Assembly: GCA_963772335.1 (NCBI GenBank)
Contig: CAVYXF010000010.1
Coordinates: 62,001 to 126,000, forward strand
Length of the DNA: 64,000 nt
Source: CAVYXF01 sp963772335
Lineage (GTDB): Bacteria; Pseudomonadota; Alphaproteobacteria; Rhizobiales; Rhodomicrobiaceae
Direction of reading: 5' to 3'
The notes under the pieces are model-generated. The model made no database searches. It saw nothing but the letters and a program-made list of their open reading frames with translations, and had not been told where the DNA came from. A program made the position numbers and the translations under genes. This document shows, piece after piece, positions 1 to 8,920 of the stretch. Every line of letters begins with the position of its first letter. Position 1 is the stretch's first letter.

Positions 1-460
1 CGCCGTCATTTTCGCTGGCGGATGCGATGATCGTGGCATCGACAAGCGTGCCGGTCTTGACCCGAACCGCCTTGGCTTTGAGCTGGCCGGTGACCTCCTC
101 GAACAGAGATTTGTCCAGCCCATGCGCAATAAGCGTCTTCCGGAAGCGCACGAAGGCCGTACGCTCCGGCGTCGGCTCCGAAGCCGAAAACCCGCAGAAC
201 CGCCGAAACGACGCCCGGTCATCCAGGGCTTCGGCAAGCTTGACATCGGAGAGGTCGTGCCAGACGGCAATGAGCATCGCCTTGAACAGAACCAGCGGCG
301 GCCAAGACGGCTCGCCCTTTGCGGCGCAAGGGATCACGCCAAGCCGCCTCTCAACCGGAACCCAGTCGATCAGCGTCACCAGATCGTCAAGACAGCTATG
401 TCGTCCGCCGCGCTCGGTAACAAACCCTAGTGTTTCCTGGCCAATCCGACGACGACCCAT
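1..460 (-). CDS. IS5-family transposase, N-terminal part (partial)
   Basis: This is the N-terminal half of the same DDE transposase found complete at 665-1600. The reading frame starts at MGRRRIGQETLGF and runs off the left window edge near residue 153, just after the first catalytic Asp (motif LVDATII). The N-terminal helical domain is of the DUF772 type (transposase InsH N-terminal). The sequence is identical to the neighbouring copy, so this copy may well be intact outside the window. Confidence 0.85.
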   Translation of the reverse strand, partial: MGRRRIGQETLGFVTERGGRHSCLDDLVTLIDWVPVERRLGVIPCAAKGEPSWPPLVLFKAMLIAVWHDLSDVKLAEALDDRASFRRFCGFSASEPTPERTAFVRFRKTLIAHGLDKSLFEEVTGQLKAKAVRVKTGTLVDATIIASASENDG

Positions 461-539
461 CTTGCACCTCGATCCATTCAGCGAATCGAGGGAATCAAAA
501 ACAAACTGCCTCGTCCAGAACTACCCGCGCACAGGTCTC
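1..539 (-). mobile_element. IS5-family element, copy A (partial, cut by window start)
   Basis: This is the right-hand 539 bp of an insertion sequence that begins before the window. I compared it line by line with 1141-1679 and saw no difference. It ends with the inverted repeat complementary to GAGACCTGTGCGCGG. Five bases (CTAGT) separate its end from the start of the next copy, so the two copies form a head-to-tail tandem with a 1140-bp period. The transposase inside reads on the minus strand. Confidence 0.9.
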
Positions 540-544
540 CTAGT

Positions 545-1679
545 GAGACCTGTGCGCGGTTCGCGCAGGCTTCTGATGTGCATCTGATTTCAGTTTTCGT
601 GGGCTCCTGCGGTTTAGCAGGATATGGCTGCATGGCAGCCCCAAGCCGTTCCGCGTTGCCGTGATTATCGAACCGCGGCGATCGCCAGACCACGTTTGAG
701 GTTATAGGCGATGGCGGTGAGACGGACCTGAACGGCGGCCTTTGCCAGTCCTGACCATCGCATGCGACGAAGGCCATAGCTTCGCTTCCATGTGCCGAAG
801 ATTTTCTCGATCCGGCCTCGTATGCGATGGATGGGCCGGTTCCAGGCCTCGAGGCGGGCCAGGGCTTCGGTCGCGCCGTGTCCCCACATGCCCGTCGCCA
901 CGACGCGCGGCGTGCCGCCTTTGGCGCGGACGGCGTCACCGAAATGATGGCCCCGATAGGCGCTGTCAGCAAACACCTCGCCGGGATCGTCCGGCAGCAC
1001 ATCCGGACCGGCCTTGCCATCATTGACATTGGCGGGCGTGACGGCGACCTCCTCCACCAGGCCAGTCTCGGCATCGGCGCCGACATGGGCTTTGAAGCCG
1101 TGAACCGCTGGTTTGCCCTTGTGCTTGACCCAATGCGCATCGCCGTCATTTTCGCTGGCGGATGCGATGATCGTGGCATCGACAAGCGTGCCGGTCTTGA
1201 CCCGAACCGCCTTGGCTTTGAGCTGGCCGGTGACCTCCTCGAACAGAGATTTGTCCAGCCCATGCGCAATAAGCGTCTTCCGGAAGCGCACGAAGGCCGT
1301 ACGCTCCGGCGTCGGCTCCGAAGCCGAAAACCCGCAGAACCGCCGAAACGACGCCCGGTCATCCAGGGCTTCGGCAAGCTTGACATCGGAGAGGTCGTGC
1401 CAGACGGCAATGAGCATCGCCTTGAACAGAACCAGCGGCGGCCAAGACGGCTCGCCCTTTGCGGCGCAAGGGATCACGCCAAGCCGCCTCTCAACCGGAA
1501 CCCAGTCGATCAGCGTCACCAGATCGTCAAGACAGCTATGTCGTCCGCCGCGCTCGGTAACAAACCCTAGTGTTTCCTGGCCAATCCGACGACGACCCAT
1601 CTTGCACCTCGATCCATTCAGCGAATCGAGGGAATCAAAAACAAACTGCCTCGTCCAGAACTACCCGCGCACAGGTCTC
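545..1679 (-). mobile_element. IS5-family element, copy B (complete, 1135 bp)
   Basis: The ends carry inverted repeats whose outer 15 bases are GAGACCTGTGCGCGG. One transposase gene on the minus strand fills most of the element. CTAG follows the right end at 1680-1683, and CTAGT precedes the left end at 540-544. The third copy (59318-60452) is flanked by a clean 4-bp TTAG duplication. That fits the YTAR target preference of the IS427 group of the IS5 family. The right end lies directly against the lrgB reading frame. Confidence 0.92.
665..1600 (-). CDS. IS5-family transposase (DDE)
   Basis: A 311-residue DDE transposase that catalyses cut-and-paste movement of its own element. Residues 1-110 form the helical DUF772-type N-terminal domain. 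The catalytic core shows Asp141 (LVDATIIAS), Asp212 (FADSAYRG) and Glu265 (GRIEKIFGTWKRSYG). The last two motifs are the N3 and C1 signatures of the IS5 family. It is a single uninterrupted frame, whereas many IS427-group members need a frameshift. Compared with the copy at 59438-60373 it differs at one residue (Leu115 here, Pro there). Confidence 0.92.
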   Translation of the reverse strand: MGRRRIGQETLGFVTERGGRHSCLDDLVTLIDWVPVERRLGVIPCAAKGEPSWPPLVLFKAMLIAVWHDLSDVKLAEALDDRASFRRFCGFSASEPTPERTAFVRFRKTLIAHGLDKSLFEEVTGQLKAKAVRVKTGTLVDATIIASASENDGDAHWVKHKGKPAVHGFKAHVGADAETGLVEEVAVTPANVNDGKAGPDVLPDDPGEVFADSAYRGHHFGDAVRAKGGTPRVVATGMWGHGATEALARLEAWNRPIHRIRGRIEKIFGTWKRSYGLRRMRWSGLAKAAVQVRLTAIAYNLKRGLAIAAVR

Positions 1680-1683
1680 CTAG

Positions 1684-2406
1684 TTCTGCTGCTTCCGCCT
1701 GCGCGACATCTGGGTCTCTCTTGCCGCAAGTCCGCTTCTATATCTCACGCTGACGCTCGCTGCTTATCAGGCCGGCTTCTGGCTCTATCGGCGCGGCGGT
1801 GTCAATCCGCTGCTCAACCCGGTGCTTGGCGCGGTAATCCTGATCGTTGCTCTGCTGGTTGGAACAGGCACGCCGTACCAGACCTATTTTGAGGGCGCGC
1901 AGTTCGTGCATTTCCTGCTCGGCCCGGCGACAGTTGCGCTCGCCATCCCGCTCTATCGACAATTCCAGAACGTGCGCCGCTCAGCTCCCGCGCTTCTCGC
2001 CAGCATCCTTGCCGGCTCCCTCACCGCCTCGCTGACGGCCGTCGGCATCGCCTGGGCGCTCGGCGCAAGCCAAGAGACCATAATCTCGATTGCGCCGAAA
2101 TCCGTGACCGCACCGGTCGCGATGGGGATTTCCGAACGGCTCGGCGGCCTGCCCTCGCTAACGGCGGTGCTGGTGATCCTGACCGGCATACTCGGCGCGA
2201 TGATCGGGCCGCCGCTGATGAACCTCGTCCGCATCCGCAATTGGGCCGCGCGGGGCGTAGCGATCGGAACGGCCAGTCACGGCATCGGCACGGCACGCGC
2301 CCTGCAGGTCAATGAGGTTGCCGGCGCCTTTGCCGGCCTCGCCATAGGGCTGAACGCCCTGGCAACGGCGTTGCTGCTGCCGCTGCTCTGGCGCTTGTTG
2401 TTTTAG
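1684..2406 (+). pseudogene. lrgB: lrgB-like murein hydrolase export regulator, start removed by IS insertion
   Basis: The frame encodes about 240 residues typical of LrgB/CidB multi-pass inner-membrane proteins, which pair with LrgA and are proposed to modulate autolysis or solute export. Recognisable segments are SLAASPLLYLTLTLAAY near the N-terminus, NPVLGAVI, the KSVTAPVAM motif and GTASHGIGTARA. Similarity begins right at the IS boundary. A TAG stop (1681-1683) lies directly upstream in frame, and no ATG, GTG or TTG occurs before GTG 1822, which would discard about 46 conserved residues. The IS therefore removed the native start and upstream region, and any lrgA partner is not seen. I infer that the gene is inactive or weakly expressed from an unusual start. 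Confidence 0.8.
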
Positions 2407-2454
2407 AAACAGGTTCGACTGTTTCGGGAGCTGTCGCCAGCTGCTTTGTCGCGA

Positions 2455-5400
2455 TCAGCGAGTCGCCGGTGGCAGGCTCGATGCGCGCGCGTTGGAGGTG
2501 GTCTTCTCCGGGGGACGATTGTCCGGAGGGATAATGTGCGGCACGCTCTGGTCGAACTCGAACAGCTGGCGAAGGAAACCGGGCGCCACCATTGACATCG
2601 GGTTGACCAGCACGTCGGGATTCGAAGTCTGGCCCTGCACGGCGAAGGTGATGCCGAACAGGCCCTCGCCATGCCGGCTGACCAGGAGGTCGCCGAGGAT
2701 CGGCACGGCGCCGATCGCGCCGTTGAGGCCGAACAGCGGTACATAAGTCCCTGAGAGGCTCATGCGCTCGCGCTTGAAATCGATATTGCCGCGCATGGTC
2801 GCGCCGAGCATTGGGCCATTGATGATGCCGTCATGCAGCACGAACTGGCCTGCGCCGACGGAGAACGGCACGCGCATATTGTCGAATTGGAGCTGGTTGT
2901 ACTCTGCCTGCGGCTGGCGCGCCTTGACCGGGCGCTCTCCCTGTTTCGGCCCGGACAGCACCTCGCCGACGACCTGGTCGCCGACGACGACAAAATTGTG
3001 CACATAGAGGACGCCGGTTTTGTCAGCCGGTCCTGAGCCGTCGAGATTGACCTTGAGCGAGACCTCGCCGCCCCGTGCCGATGGGTAGAAACCAACGATG
3101 CGGAAGGCCGCGCCGGCGTCGGTTGCCTCAGCAAGCAGGGTGCGGGCCTCGCCCGGCTTGGCATCGAGGCGCGCTGCAACCGGGTCCTTGCCGTTGAGCC
3201 GCCCGTGTAGGTCAAGATAGACGAGCTTGTTGTTGCGCCGGCGTGCCTCGATCGAAACCTTCTTCACCGTGGTATCGAAGAAGCCGAGCACATTGTCGAT
3301 ATCGGCCTTAATATCGACGCCGGGCGTGTCGTTGGGCAGTTGTGGCTGGTCTTCGGTGAGCTGGCCCGCCGAGAACAGCGAGCGGAAGAACTGCCGCCCG
3401 TCATAGCCGGCACCGCTCGCGCGCACCTTCCAGATATTGCCGGGGGCGAGTTCGCCCTTCAGCTCCATCTGGGTCTGCAAATTGAGCGAAACGGTCGGAA
3501 AATTGAAGGCAATCGGCTGGCGCTTGTCGTTCAGCGTCACCTCGCCGCGCGCCGCGAGATCATCGCCGGTCAGGTTGAGATTGCGTAGGATAAGGATCCC
3601 GCGGTCTGCGTTTTCGATGTCTCCGGCAAACACGGCGCGCTGGCCGGGTGGCTTGCGCCAGCCCATGCTAGCCATGATGATGTCGGTGTCGGTGAGGTTC
3701 GCCTCGAAGCTGACGAGGGACGGCGCGTCCTTGCGGGGGCTGAGGGTGAGTTCGGCGGCAACCGGCCCACGCACGACATGATTGACCTCAAGGCCCATCT
3801 GGTCACGCGCAGCCTCGTCGATGATCGCCTTGAGGCGCAAAGGCGGCTGCTTTTCAGCCGGCGCGTCATAGATGCGCTGCCAGGCGATTTTCACCGGCAT
3901 GCCGTTCATCTTAACGTCGCCGCGGCCCTCGATTGCGGTTTCGGAAATGTCGAAATCGATCGTGCCGCTATGAATGCCGAAGCCGCCGGGGAGCTCGCTG
4001 GCGCGGACGTCCTGAAGATGGGCGCGGCCATTCATCTTCACATCGCTGAACTTCACATCCTTGAGCAGCGGGAAGGCGAGGCTGAATGTGGTGGCAAGCG
4101 GCGCGTCGATATTCGGCACCTTCATCTTCAGCGCGCGAATGTAATGCAGGGGCTCGTGATCGAGCCACTCCATCGCCGCCTTGGCATCGCTTTGCGTTTT
4201 GAAATGGATTTCGGCATCAGGAACGCGAAGGCGCAGATCGCCGACGATGAATTCTCCACTCGTCAGCTGAACCTTATTGCCCGAGGGCAAAGAGACCGTG
4301 CTGTCCGGTACGACGAAGAAGAAGCGGTGGCCGGAGACTTGGGCGGTCGCCTTGGGAGCAAAAAACGGAGGTAGCTCGGCCCAATAGCGGACCTGCATAT
4401 TCTCCAAATCCATGCGGAAATCGAGCGCGCTTTGTGGAATTTCGGCACCATCCGGCACGGCCGCGAGCACGTCGGCGGGTATGTCGATCTTGACAGTGCC
4501 GCCAGCGATCTTGCCGGTCGGCACGTGATTGCCGATCCAGTCACGCGCGCCGAAGGCGACGAATTTCGGCCAGATCAGCTTGAAGAAGGCGATCGGCATC
4601 GCGCTGATCGATCCGGTCATCTGGATGGCCGGCGATTGCTCGCCATGGCGGATGGTTCCGCGCAGATTGATCTGCGCGTCAGCGGCCTCAAGGAAGAACC
4701 GGTCGATATCGACGGCCTGGCTCTTGGGATCATAGCTCCCCTGACTGATTATCCGGTCGAGGGAAATGGCGGGGAGGCCGAATTCCTCTGCGCCCAGGGC
4801 GATCTCGTCGGTGAGCACACGGTAGTCCCACCGGCCGCTGCCCTCGCGCCGCTGCGCAATGCCGCCAAACTTGATGCGGCTTGTACCCCAGCGGATCTCG
4901 GAAGGCTGAAGTTCAATTTTGCCGTCGGCGCGGGAATAGGTCGCCCGCAATGCGGCGTGATCGATTGTGGCGGGGTGATTCTCATCCCAAGGGGCAAAGA
5001 GATGGCCGTGGCTGAGATCGGCTTCGATCTCGGCGCTCAGCACATCGCCATTGCCGTCGAGGTCGAGGTCGGCAGAGACCGACACCGGCATATCCCAGAT
5101 TTTCAAGGTCTTATAGGAGGGGAACTCCTCCGCGATGAGGCGCGGATTCACGTCGTCGACCGAGACCGCAAGATCGAGCACGCCGTTGCGGCGGTTCTGC
5201 CCGGCGCGCAGCTTGACCTGCCATTCCCCTGCGCCCGAGCGCACCGTCACATTGCCGAGCACGGCGCTGTTCCGGCGCTCATGATCGAGATCGATGGTGG
5301 CCTGCGGGACGTCCCAGCGGGTGACATGCTCGCCGCGGTCGAAGAACACCACGGCGTCGCGGATGCCGAAATTGGTGAGATAGGCGGTCTCGCCGCGCCG

Positions 5401-6153
5401 CATAGCGACGAACACGTTCTTGAGCGCCGTTGTCAAATCGAGAGCGGGTGCAGTCGCGGAGGGGGCGTCCGCCGGGATGCTGCCATCGGCAAGGGGATCG
5501 GCGGGCGTCCGTTGCGCGGCCTCAGCGCCTGACACGGGCTGGCCAACGGGATCGGCTTTTGCGGCGCGCGGATTGCCTGAGGAGATCGTCAGCCCTTTCT
5601 CCTCCGAGTAATGGAGGAACAGCCGCGGGCCGATCAGATCGACCTGACCAGGGGCGAACCGGCCCCTGAGCAGCGCCGGCAGGCTGACATCTGCGGAGGC
5701 CAGCGGCGCCTCGACGATACGGTCGCCGTCATCGCCAACGAGGCGGACATCGGCGAGGCGGAACTCGATGCCATAGCCGTCATCGGCCTTGCGCAGCACC
5801 GCGTCGCCTATATCGAAGCGAAATCCGGAAAGGCTGGCGTTCACCGCCTTCTCGATTGGCGGCACGAGGAAGCTCATCGAGATCGGACCACGCGTCAGCG
5901 AGGCATAGAGCGCACCGATCGCGAGGATGGCGATCAGCACGAAGCCGGCAAAACCCTGGGCGAAGATCCGGGCCGAGCCGTAGGTTATCTGCCGGACAGG
6001 CTCGGGCACCTTGTCGGCGGCACGCCCGCAGACATTGGCAATGCGATTGAGATGGAACACCACGCTGGAGGGAGCCGGCACGGGGGCAGGCTGGTATTTC
6101 ACTACCGCTTTTCCCTTCTGCCGGATCTTCATGCCACCCGTCATGTCCTGCAT
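2455..6153 (-). CDS. Large AsmA-like/DUF3971 envelope protein (YhdP/TamB-like)
   Basis: A 1232-residue protein with a proline-rich cytoplasmic N-terminus and one transmembrane anchor at about residues 64-86. A very long beta-rich periplasmic region follows, with DUF3971 in the middle and an AsmA_2-type C-terminal domain. Proteins of this AsmA-clan architecture (YhdP, TamB) are bridge-like and implicated in phospholipid transport between membranes and in outer-membrane integrity. The C-terminus is Pro/Arg/Ser rich. The ATG at 6153 has AGGAG upstream at a rather long spacing, and Met codons a few residues in are alternatives. It is transcribed divergently from bcp across a 229-bp gap. The family assignment is firm and the exact function is inferred. 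Confidence 0.82.
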   Translation of the reverse strand: MQDMTGGMKIRQKGKAVVKYQPAPVPAPSSVVFHLNRIANVCGRAADKVPEPVRQITYGSARIFAQGFAGFVLIAILAIGALYASLTRGPISMSFLVPPIEKAVNASLSGFRFDIGDAVLRKADDGYGIEFRLADVRLVGDDGDRIVEAPLASADVSLPALLRGRFAPGQVDLIGPRLFLHYSEEKGLTISSGNPRAAKADPVGQPVSGAEAAQRTPADPLADGSIPADAPSATAPALDLTTALKNVFVAMRRGETAYLTNFGIRDAVVFFDRGEHVTRWDVPQATIDLDHERRNSAVLGNVTVRSGAGEWQVKLRAGQNRRNGVLDLAVSVDDVNPRLIAEEFPSYKTLKIWDMPVSVSADLDLDGNGDVLSAEIEADLSHGHLFAPWDENHPATIDHAALRATYSRADGKIELQPSEIRWGTSRIKFGGIAQRREGSGRWDYRVLTDEIALGAEEFGLPAISLDRIISQGSYDPKSQAVDIDRFFLEAADAQINLRGTIRHGEQSPAIQMTGSISAMPIAFFKLIWPKFVAFGARDWIGNHVPTGKIAGGTVKIDIPADVLAAVPDGAEIPQSALDFRMDLENMQVRYWAELPPFFAPKATAQVSGHRFFFVVPDSTVSLPSGNKVQLTSGEFIVGDLRLRVPDAEIHFKTQSDAKAAMEWLDHEPLHYIRALKMKVPNIDAPLATTFSLAFPLLKDVKFSDVKMNGRAHLQDVRASELPGGFGIHSGTIDFDISETAIEGRGDVKMNGMPVKIAWQRIYDAPAEKQPPLRLKAIIDEAARDQMGLEVNHVVRGPVAAELTLSPRKDAPSLVSFEANLTDTDIIMASMGWRKPPGQRAVFAGDIENADRGILILRNLNLTGDDLAARGEVTLNDKRQPIAFNFPTVSLNLQTQMELKGELAPGNIWKVRASGAGYDGRQFFRSLFSAGQLTEDQPQLPNDTPGVDIKADIDNVLGFFDTTVKKVSIEARRRNNKLVYLDLHGRLNGKDPVAARLDAKPGEARTLLAEATDAGAAFRIVGFYPSARGGEVSLKVNLDGSGPADKTGVLYVHNFVVVGDQVVGEVLSGPKQGERPVKARQPQAEYNQLQFDNMRVPFSVGAGQFVLHDGIINGPMLGATMRGNIDFKRERMSLSGTYVPLFGLNGAIGAVPILGDLLVSRHGEGLFGITFAVQGQTSNPDVLVNPMSMVAPGFLRQLFEFDQSVPHIIPPDNRPPEKTTSNARASSLPPATR

Positions 6154-6382
6154 GAGCGCTGTTTATCTCCTTGCGCCCTGCAGCGGCGCCCGTCCCGTTC
6201 ACCCTTAACCTGTCATCCCGACAACCCGCAATGGTGTGAGACCGAATTGATCGGTCCGGGCGGCGTTTATAACAAATTTCAGAAGGCGACGATCAAAACT
6301 TAGACTTGCGGGCACGCCTATGCCACCAATCCCTTAGCGCAGGTATTTCAGAGCGAAAAAGGGACAAAAGGAAGGCCGTGCT

Positions 6383-6844
6383 ATGTTAAAACAGGGCGAC
6401 CAGGCGCCGGATTTCGAGTTGCTCCGTGATGGCGGCGATAAACTCAGGCTGAGCGACCTCCGCGGCGCGCCGGTGGTGGTGTATTTCTATCCCAAGGACG
6501 ACACGTCTGGCTGCACCAAGGAAGCGATCGGCTTCAGCGAGAGTTCTCAGCAATTCAAGAAACTAGGCGCGCAGGTTCTCGGCATCTCCCCCGACAGCGT
6601 CAAATCCCACGACAAGTTCCGTGATAAACACGGCCTCACCATCCCACTCATTGCGGACGAAGAGAAGCAGGCGATCTCCGCCTATGGTGTCTGGGCGGAG
6701 AAGAAGATGTACGGCCGAGCCTATATGGGGGTCGAGCGCTCGACCTTCCTCATCGACCGGGACGGCAGGATCGCCCGCATCTGGCGCAGCGTGAAAGTAC
6801 CCGGCCATGTGGACGAGGTCCTCGCTGCGCTGAAGGCACTTTAG
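6383..6844 (+). CDS. bcp: Thioredoxin-dependent peroxiredoxin, Bcp/PrxQ family
   Basis: A 153-residue cytosolic peroxidase that reduces H2O2 and organic hydroperoxides. The AhpC/TSA fold is evident from YFYPKDDTSGCTKEA, where Cys44 is the peroxidatic cysteine. The usual resolving cysteine five residues later is Ile49 here, and no other cysteine is present. It is therefore a 1-Cys type that must form a mixed disulfide with a partner. Full family length (about 150-160 residues). An AAGGAAGG ribosome-binding site lies upstream of the ATG. It is divergent from the AsmA-like gene and looks like a single-gene transcript. Confidence 0.93.
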   Translation: MLKQGDQAPDFELLRDGGDKLRLSDLRGAPVVVYFYPKDDTSGCTKEAIGFSESSQQFKKLGAQVLGISPDSVKSHDKFRDKHGLTIPLIADEEKQAISAYGVWAEKKMYGRAYMGVERSTFLIDRDGRIARIWRSVKVPGHVDEVLAALKAL

Positions 6845-7246
6845 CCCAATTCGCGCAAGCTGGCCGTCTACTGCCACAGGTTGTCAGCACACGGCTTAAT
6901 ACTACCAAAAAATCATATGCTACCCGCCACGGCTTGCCGGCAATTCTCCTTCTCTCAGCCTCTTTCACCTTGTGAAAACCACAAAGGAATGCGAATTTGG
7001 CTGCCGCGTTTCCGCGCCGGGTCGACTGTCCGGCGCGTAATACGCATGCCGGCGCCGCAAGTGCTGGACGGCTCTCGGTTTTTTTGCTCGTTGCGCGGCT
7101 TTGAGGGGACTTTCAGCAACAGTCGCCGACGACTTCGAGAGGAAGGGGTGATGGGCACCCCTGTGGCCGCTCAAGGCCATTGAAATGGCGATAGCGCCGC
7201 CGTAGAACGGAATGGCGCCGCCCGTACATTCGGAGATGGTGCGCGG
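6845..7246. other. 402-bp intergenic region, no gene seen
   Basis: No coding frame with recognisable similarity was found between bcp and the bactofilin gene. A T7 run at about 7079-7085 has no convincing stem before it, so I do not call a terminator. The bactofilin promoter should lie here. In many proteobacteria an M23 peptidase gene sits next to the bactofilin gene, and none is present. Confidence 0.6.
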
Positions 7247-7828
7247 ATGTTTACAAAAAAGCCCGAAAAGCCCGAGAGCGAAATGAGTACTTTTGAATCG
7301 CAAAAGCCCATTACCAAGACGACCAGTAAAGCTGTCGGGGGACCGTCTGCAGTTCCGGGTCCGGGCCCCCTGCCATCCTCGCCGGGACCGATCCCGCCGC
7401 TCGGCAGCATGGCTCCAAAAGGCAGCGCACCGACCGCCCCCTATCGCGGTCCGGATCGGATGGCGCCCTCGATTATCGGCGAGGACCTGACCGTCACGGG
7501 TAACGTGCTCTCCAAGGGCGAGGTGCAGGTCGACGGTCAGATTCAGGGGGACGTGCATTGCTCCTCGCTTATCGTCGGCGAGAAGGCGCAGATCACCGGG
7601 GGCATCGTGGCCGAGGACGTGGTCGTCCGTGGCCAGGTGATGGGGTCGATCCGCGGCGTACGTGTGACGCTGCAGGCTTCATCCCATGTCGAGGGTGACA
7701 TCTTCCATCAGTCGCTGGCTATCGAGCAGGGCGCGTTCTTCGAGGGTAAGTCGCGCCGCAGCGAGGATCCGATCGCTTCCGCCCCGAAAATCGATCTTAT
7801 GCATGGCGGCAGCCAAGCGGCGGAATAG
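7247..7828 (+). CDS. Bactofilin (polymer-forming cytoskeletal protein)
   Basis: A 193-residue protein with a disordered Pro/Gly/Ser-rich N-terminus (about residues 1-70), the beta-helical bactofilin core (about residues 74-170, starting SIIGEDLTVTGNVLSKG) and a short polar tail. Regular six-residue-type repeats such as VQVDGQIQGDV, GGIVAEDVVVRGQVMGSIRG and GDIFHQSLAIEQGAFFEG are the family hallmark. Bactofilins assemble nucleotide-free filaments at the inner membrane and position cell-wall enzymes. GGAG precedes the ATG. No M23 peptidase partner is adjacent. It is convergent with the EamA gene across a 33-bp gap. Confidence 0.93.
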   Translation: MFTKKPEKPESEMSTFESQKPITKTTSKAVGGPSAVPGPGPLPSSPGPIPPLGSMAPKGSAPTAPYRGPDRMAPSIIGEDLTVTGNVLSKGEVQVDGQIQGDVHCSSLIVGEKAQITGGIVAEDVVVRGQVMGSIRGVRVTLQASSHVEGDIFHQSLAIEQGAFFEGKSRRSEDPIASAPKIDLMHGGSQAAE

Positions 7829-7861
7829 CGCCATTTAGCAGCTACGAATTGATAAGAGGGA

Positions 7862-8782
7862 TCAGCTCGCCGGTTTTGCGGCGGGCTGCTCGCGTGTGGC
7901 GAGCGCAACGCCCGCGACAACCACTGCCATGCCCATCAAGGCGAGGGCGCCGAAACGCTCACCGAAAACTGCCCAGCCCATGACGGCCGTCGTTGGCGGG
8001 GTGAGATAGAACAGGCTCGAGACTTTCGAGGCGGCGCCCCGCTTCACCAGCGCCCAGAGCAGCATCAGCGCACCGAGCGAGAGCGCGATCGAAAGCCAGA
8101 GCAGCGCGAACACGAATTCGCCGGTCCAATGCACGGCAAAACCTTCCATAAACAGCCCGAGCGGCAGCGTAAGCGCCGCTGAAGCCGCAAGTTGAATGGC
8201 CGCACCGCTGCGCACCGGCACCTTCGCACAGAAACGCTTCTGGTAAATTGTAGCAGCCGTAATGCCGAGCAGGCCGATAAAGGCGGCGACGACCGCGAGG
8301 TGCGGTGCATCGCCGAGGCTCAGCTTGTCGGAGAGCACCAGGACGATACCGCCGAAGCCGAGACCAAGCCCCAGCCACTGACGCCCGCTCACCCGCTCGC
8401 CGAGAAAAAAGCCGGCAAAGATGCCGGTCAGCAGCGGTTGCAGTCCGCCTATGACGGCAACGATTGCTCCGGGCAGGCCGAGCGAGATCGCATAGAATGA
8501 GAAACCCAGGCAGCCGCAGTTCAGAAGCAGCCCGGTAACCGCAATATGGGCCGTGTCGCGCCAGGTCTGCGGCCACGCGGCGCGCCAGATGACAAGAGCC
8601 GGAAGCAAGACCGCCTCGGCCAGGAGAAACCGCAAGGTGAGGAAAGTGAACGGGCCGGCATAGGGTAGTCCGAGCTTAGCCCCAATGAAGCCAGAGCTCC
8701 AGAGCACCACGAAGGCAGCCGCCATCGCAAGCGTGGTGTGATCTGCCTCCGCAATGCGGGGGCGTTCAAGGGCAAGAGTCAT
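7862..8782 (-). CDS. EamA/DMT-family transporter
   Basis: A 306-residue inner-membrane protein with about ten hydrophobic segments in two EamA repeats (about residues 18-145 and 160-295). This is the layout of drug/metabolite exporters such as RhtA and YdcZ. The conserved Pro/Gly-rich segment LWSSGFIGAKLGL opens repeat 1. No substrate can be inferred. There is no obvious Shine-Dalgarno before the ATG, and a Met about 20 residues in (MAAAFVVLW) is an alternative start. It stands alone: the bactofilin gene ends convergently and the VapC gene lies upstream across a 138-bp gap. Confidence 0.88.
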   Translation of the reverse strand: MTLALERPRIAEADHTTLAMAAAFVVLWSSGFIGAKLGLPYAGPFTFLTLRFLLAEAVLLPALVIWRAAWPQTWRDTAHIAVTGLLLNCGCLGFSFYAISLGLPGAIVAVIGGLQPLLTGIFAGFFLGERVSGRQWLGLGLGFGGIVLVLSDKLSLGDAPHLAVVAAFIGLLGITAATIYQKRFCAKVPVRSGAAIQLAASAALTLPLGLFMEGFAVHWTGEFVFALLWLSIALSLGALMLLWALVKRGAASKVSSLFYLTPPTTAVMGWAVFGERFGALALMGMAVVVAGVALATREQPAAKPAS

Positions 8783-8920
8783 GTCGGCTGGCCGTGCTCA
8801 AACTTGCGCGGATAGCTAAGGCTTTGGGCAGCGATACGCCACCCCTCATATTGCAGGACTGCTATGCGCTGAAAGATCGGGTGAGTTGTTGTGCCTCGGC
8901 CTGGAAAATAACCGCTACGG

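Noticed and set aside
4432..5532. A 366-codon open frame antisense to the AsmA-like gene.
   Set aside because: Shadow frame caused by high GC content; no ribosome-binding site or similarity.
7060..7090. T-rich run after bcp as a rho-independent terminator.
   Set aside because: No stable stem of adequate length lies directly before the T run.
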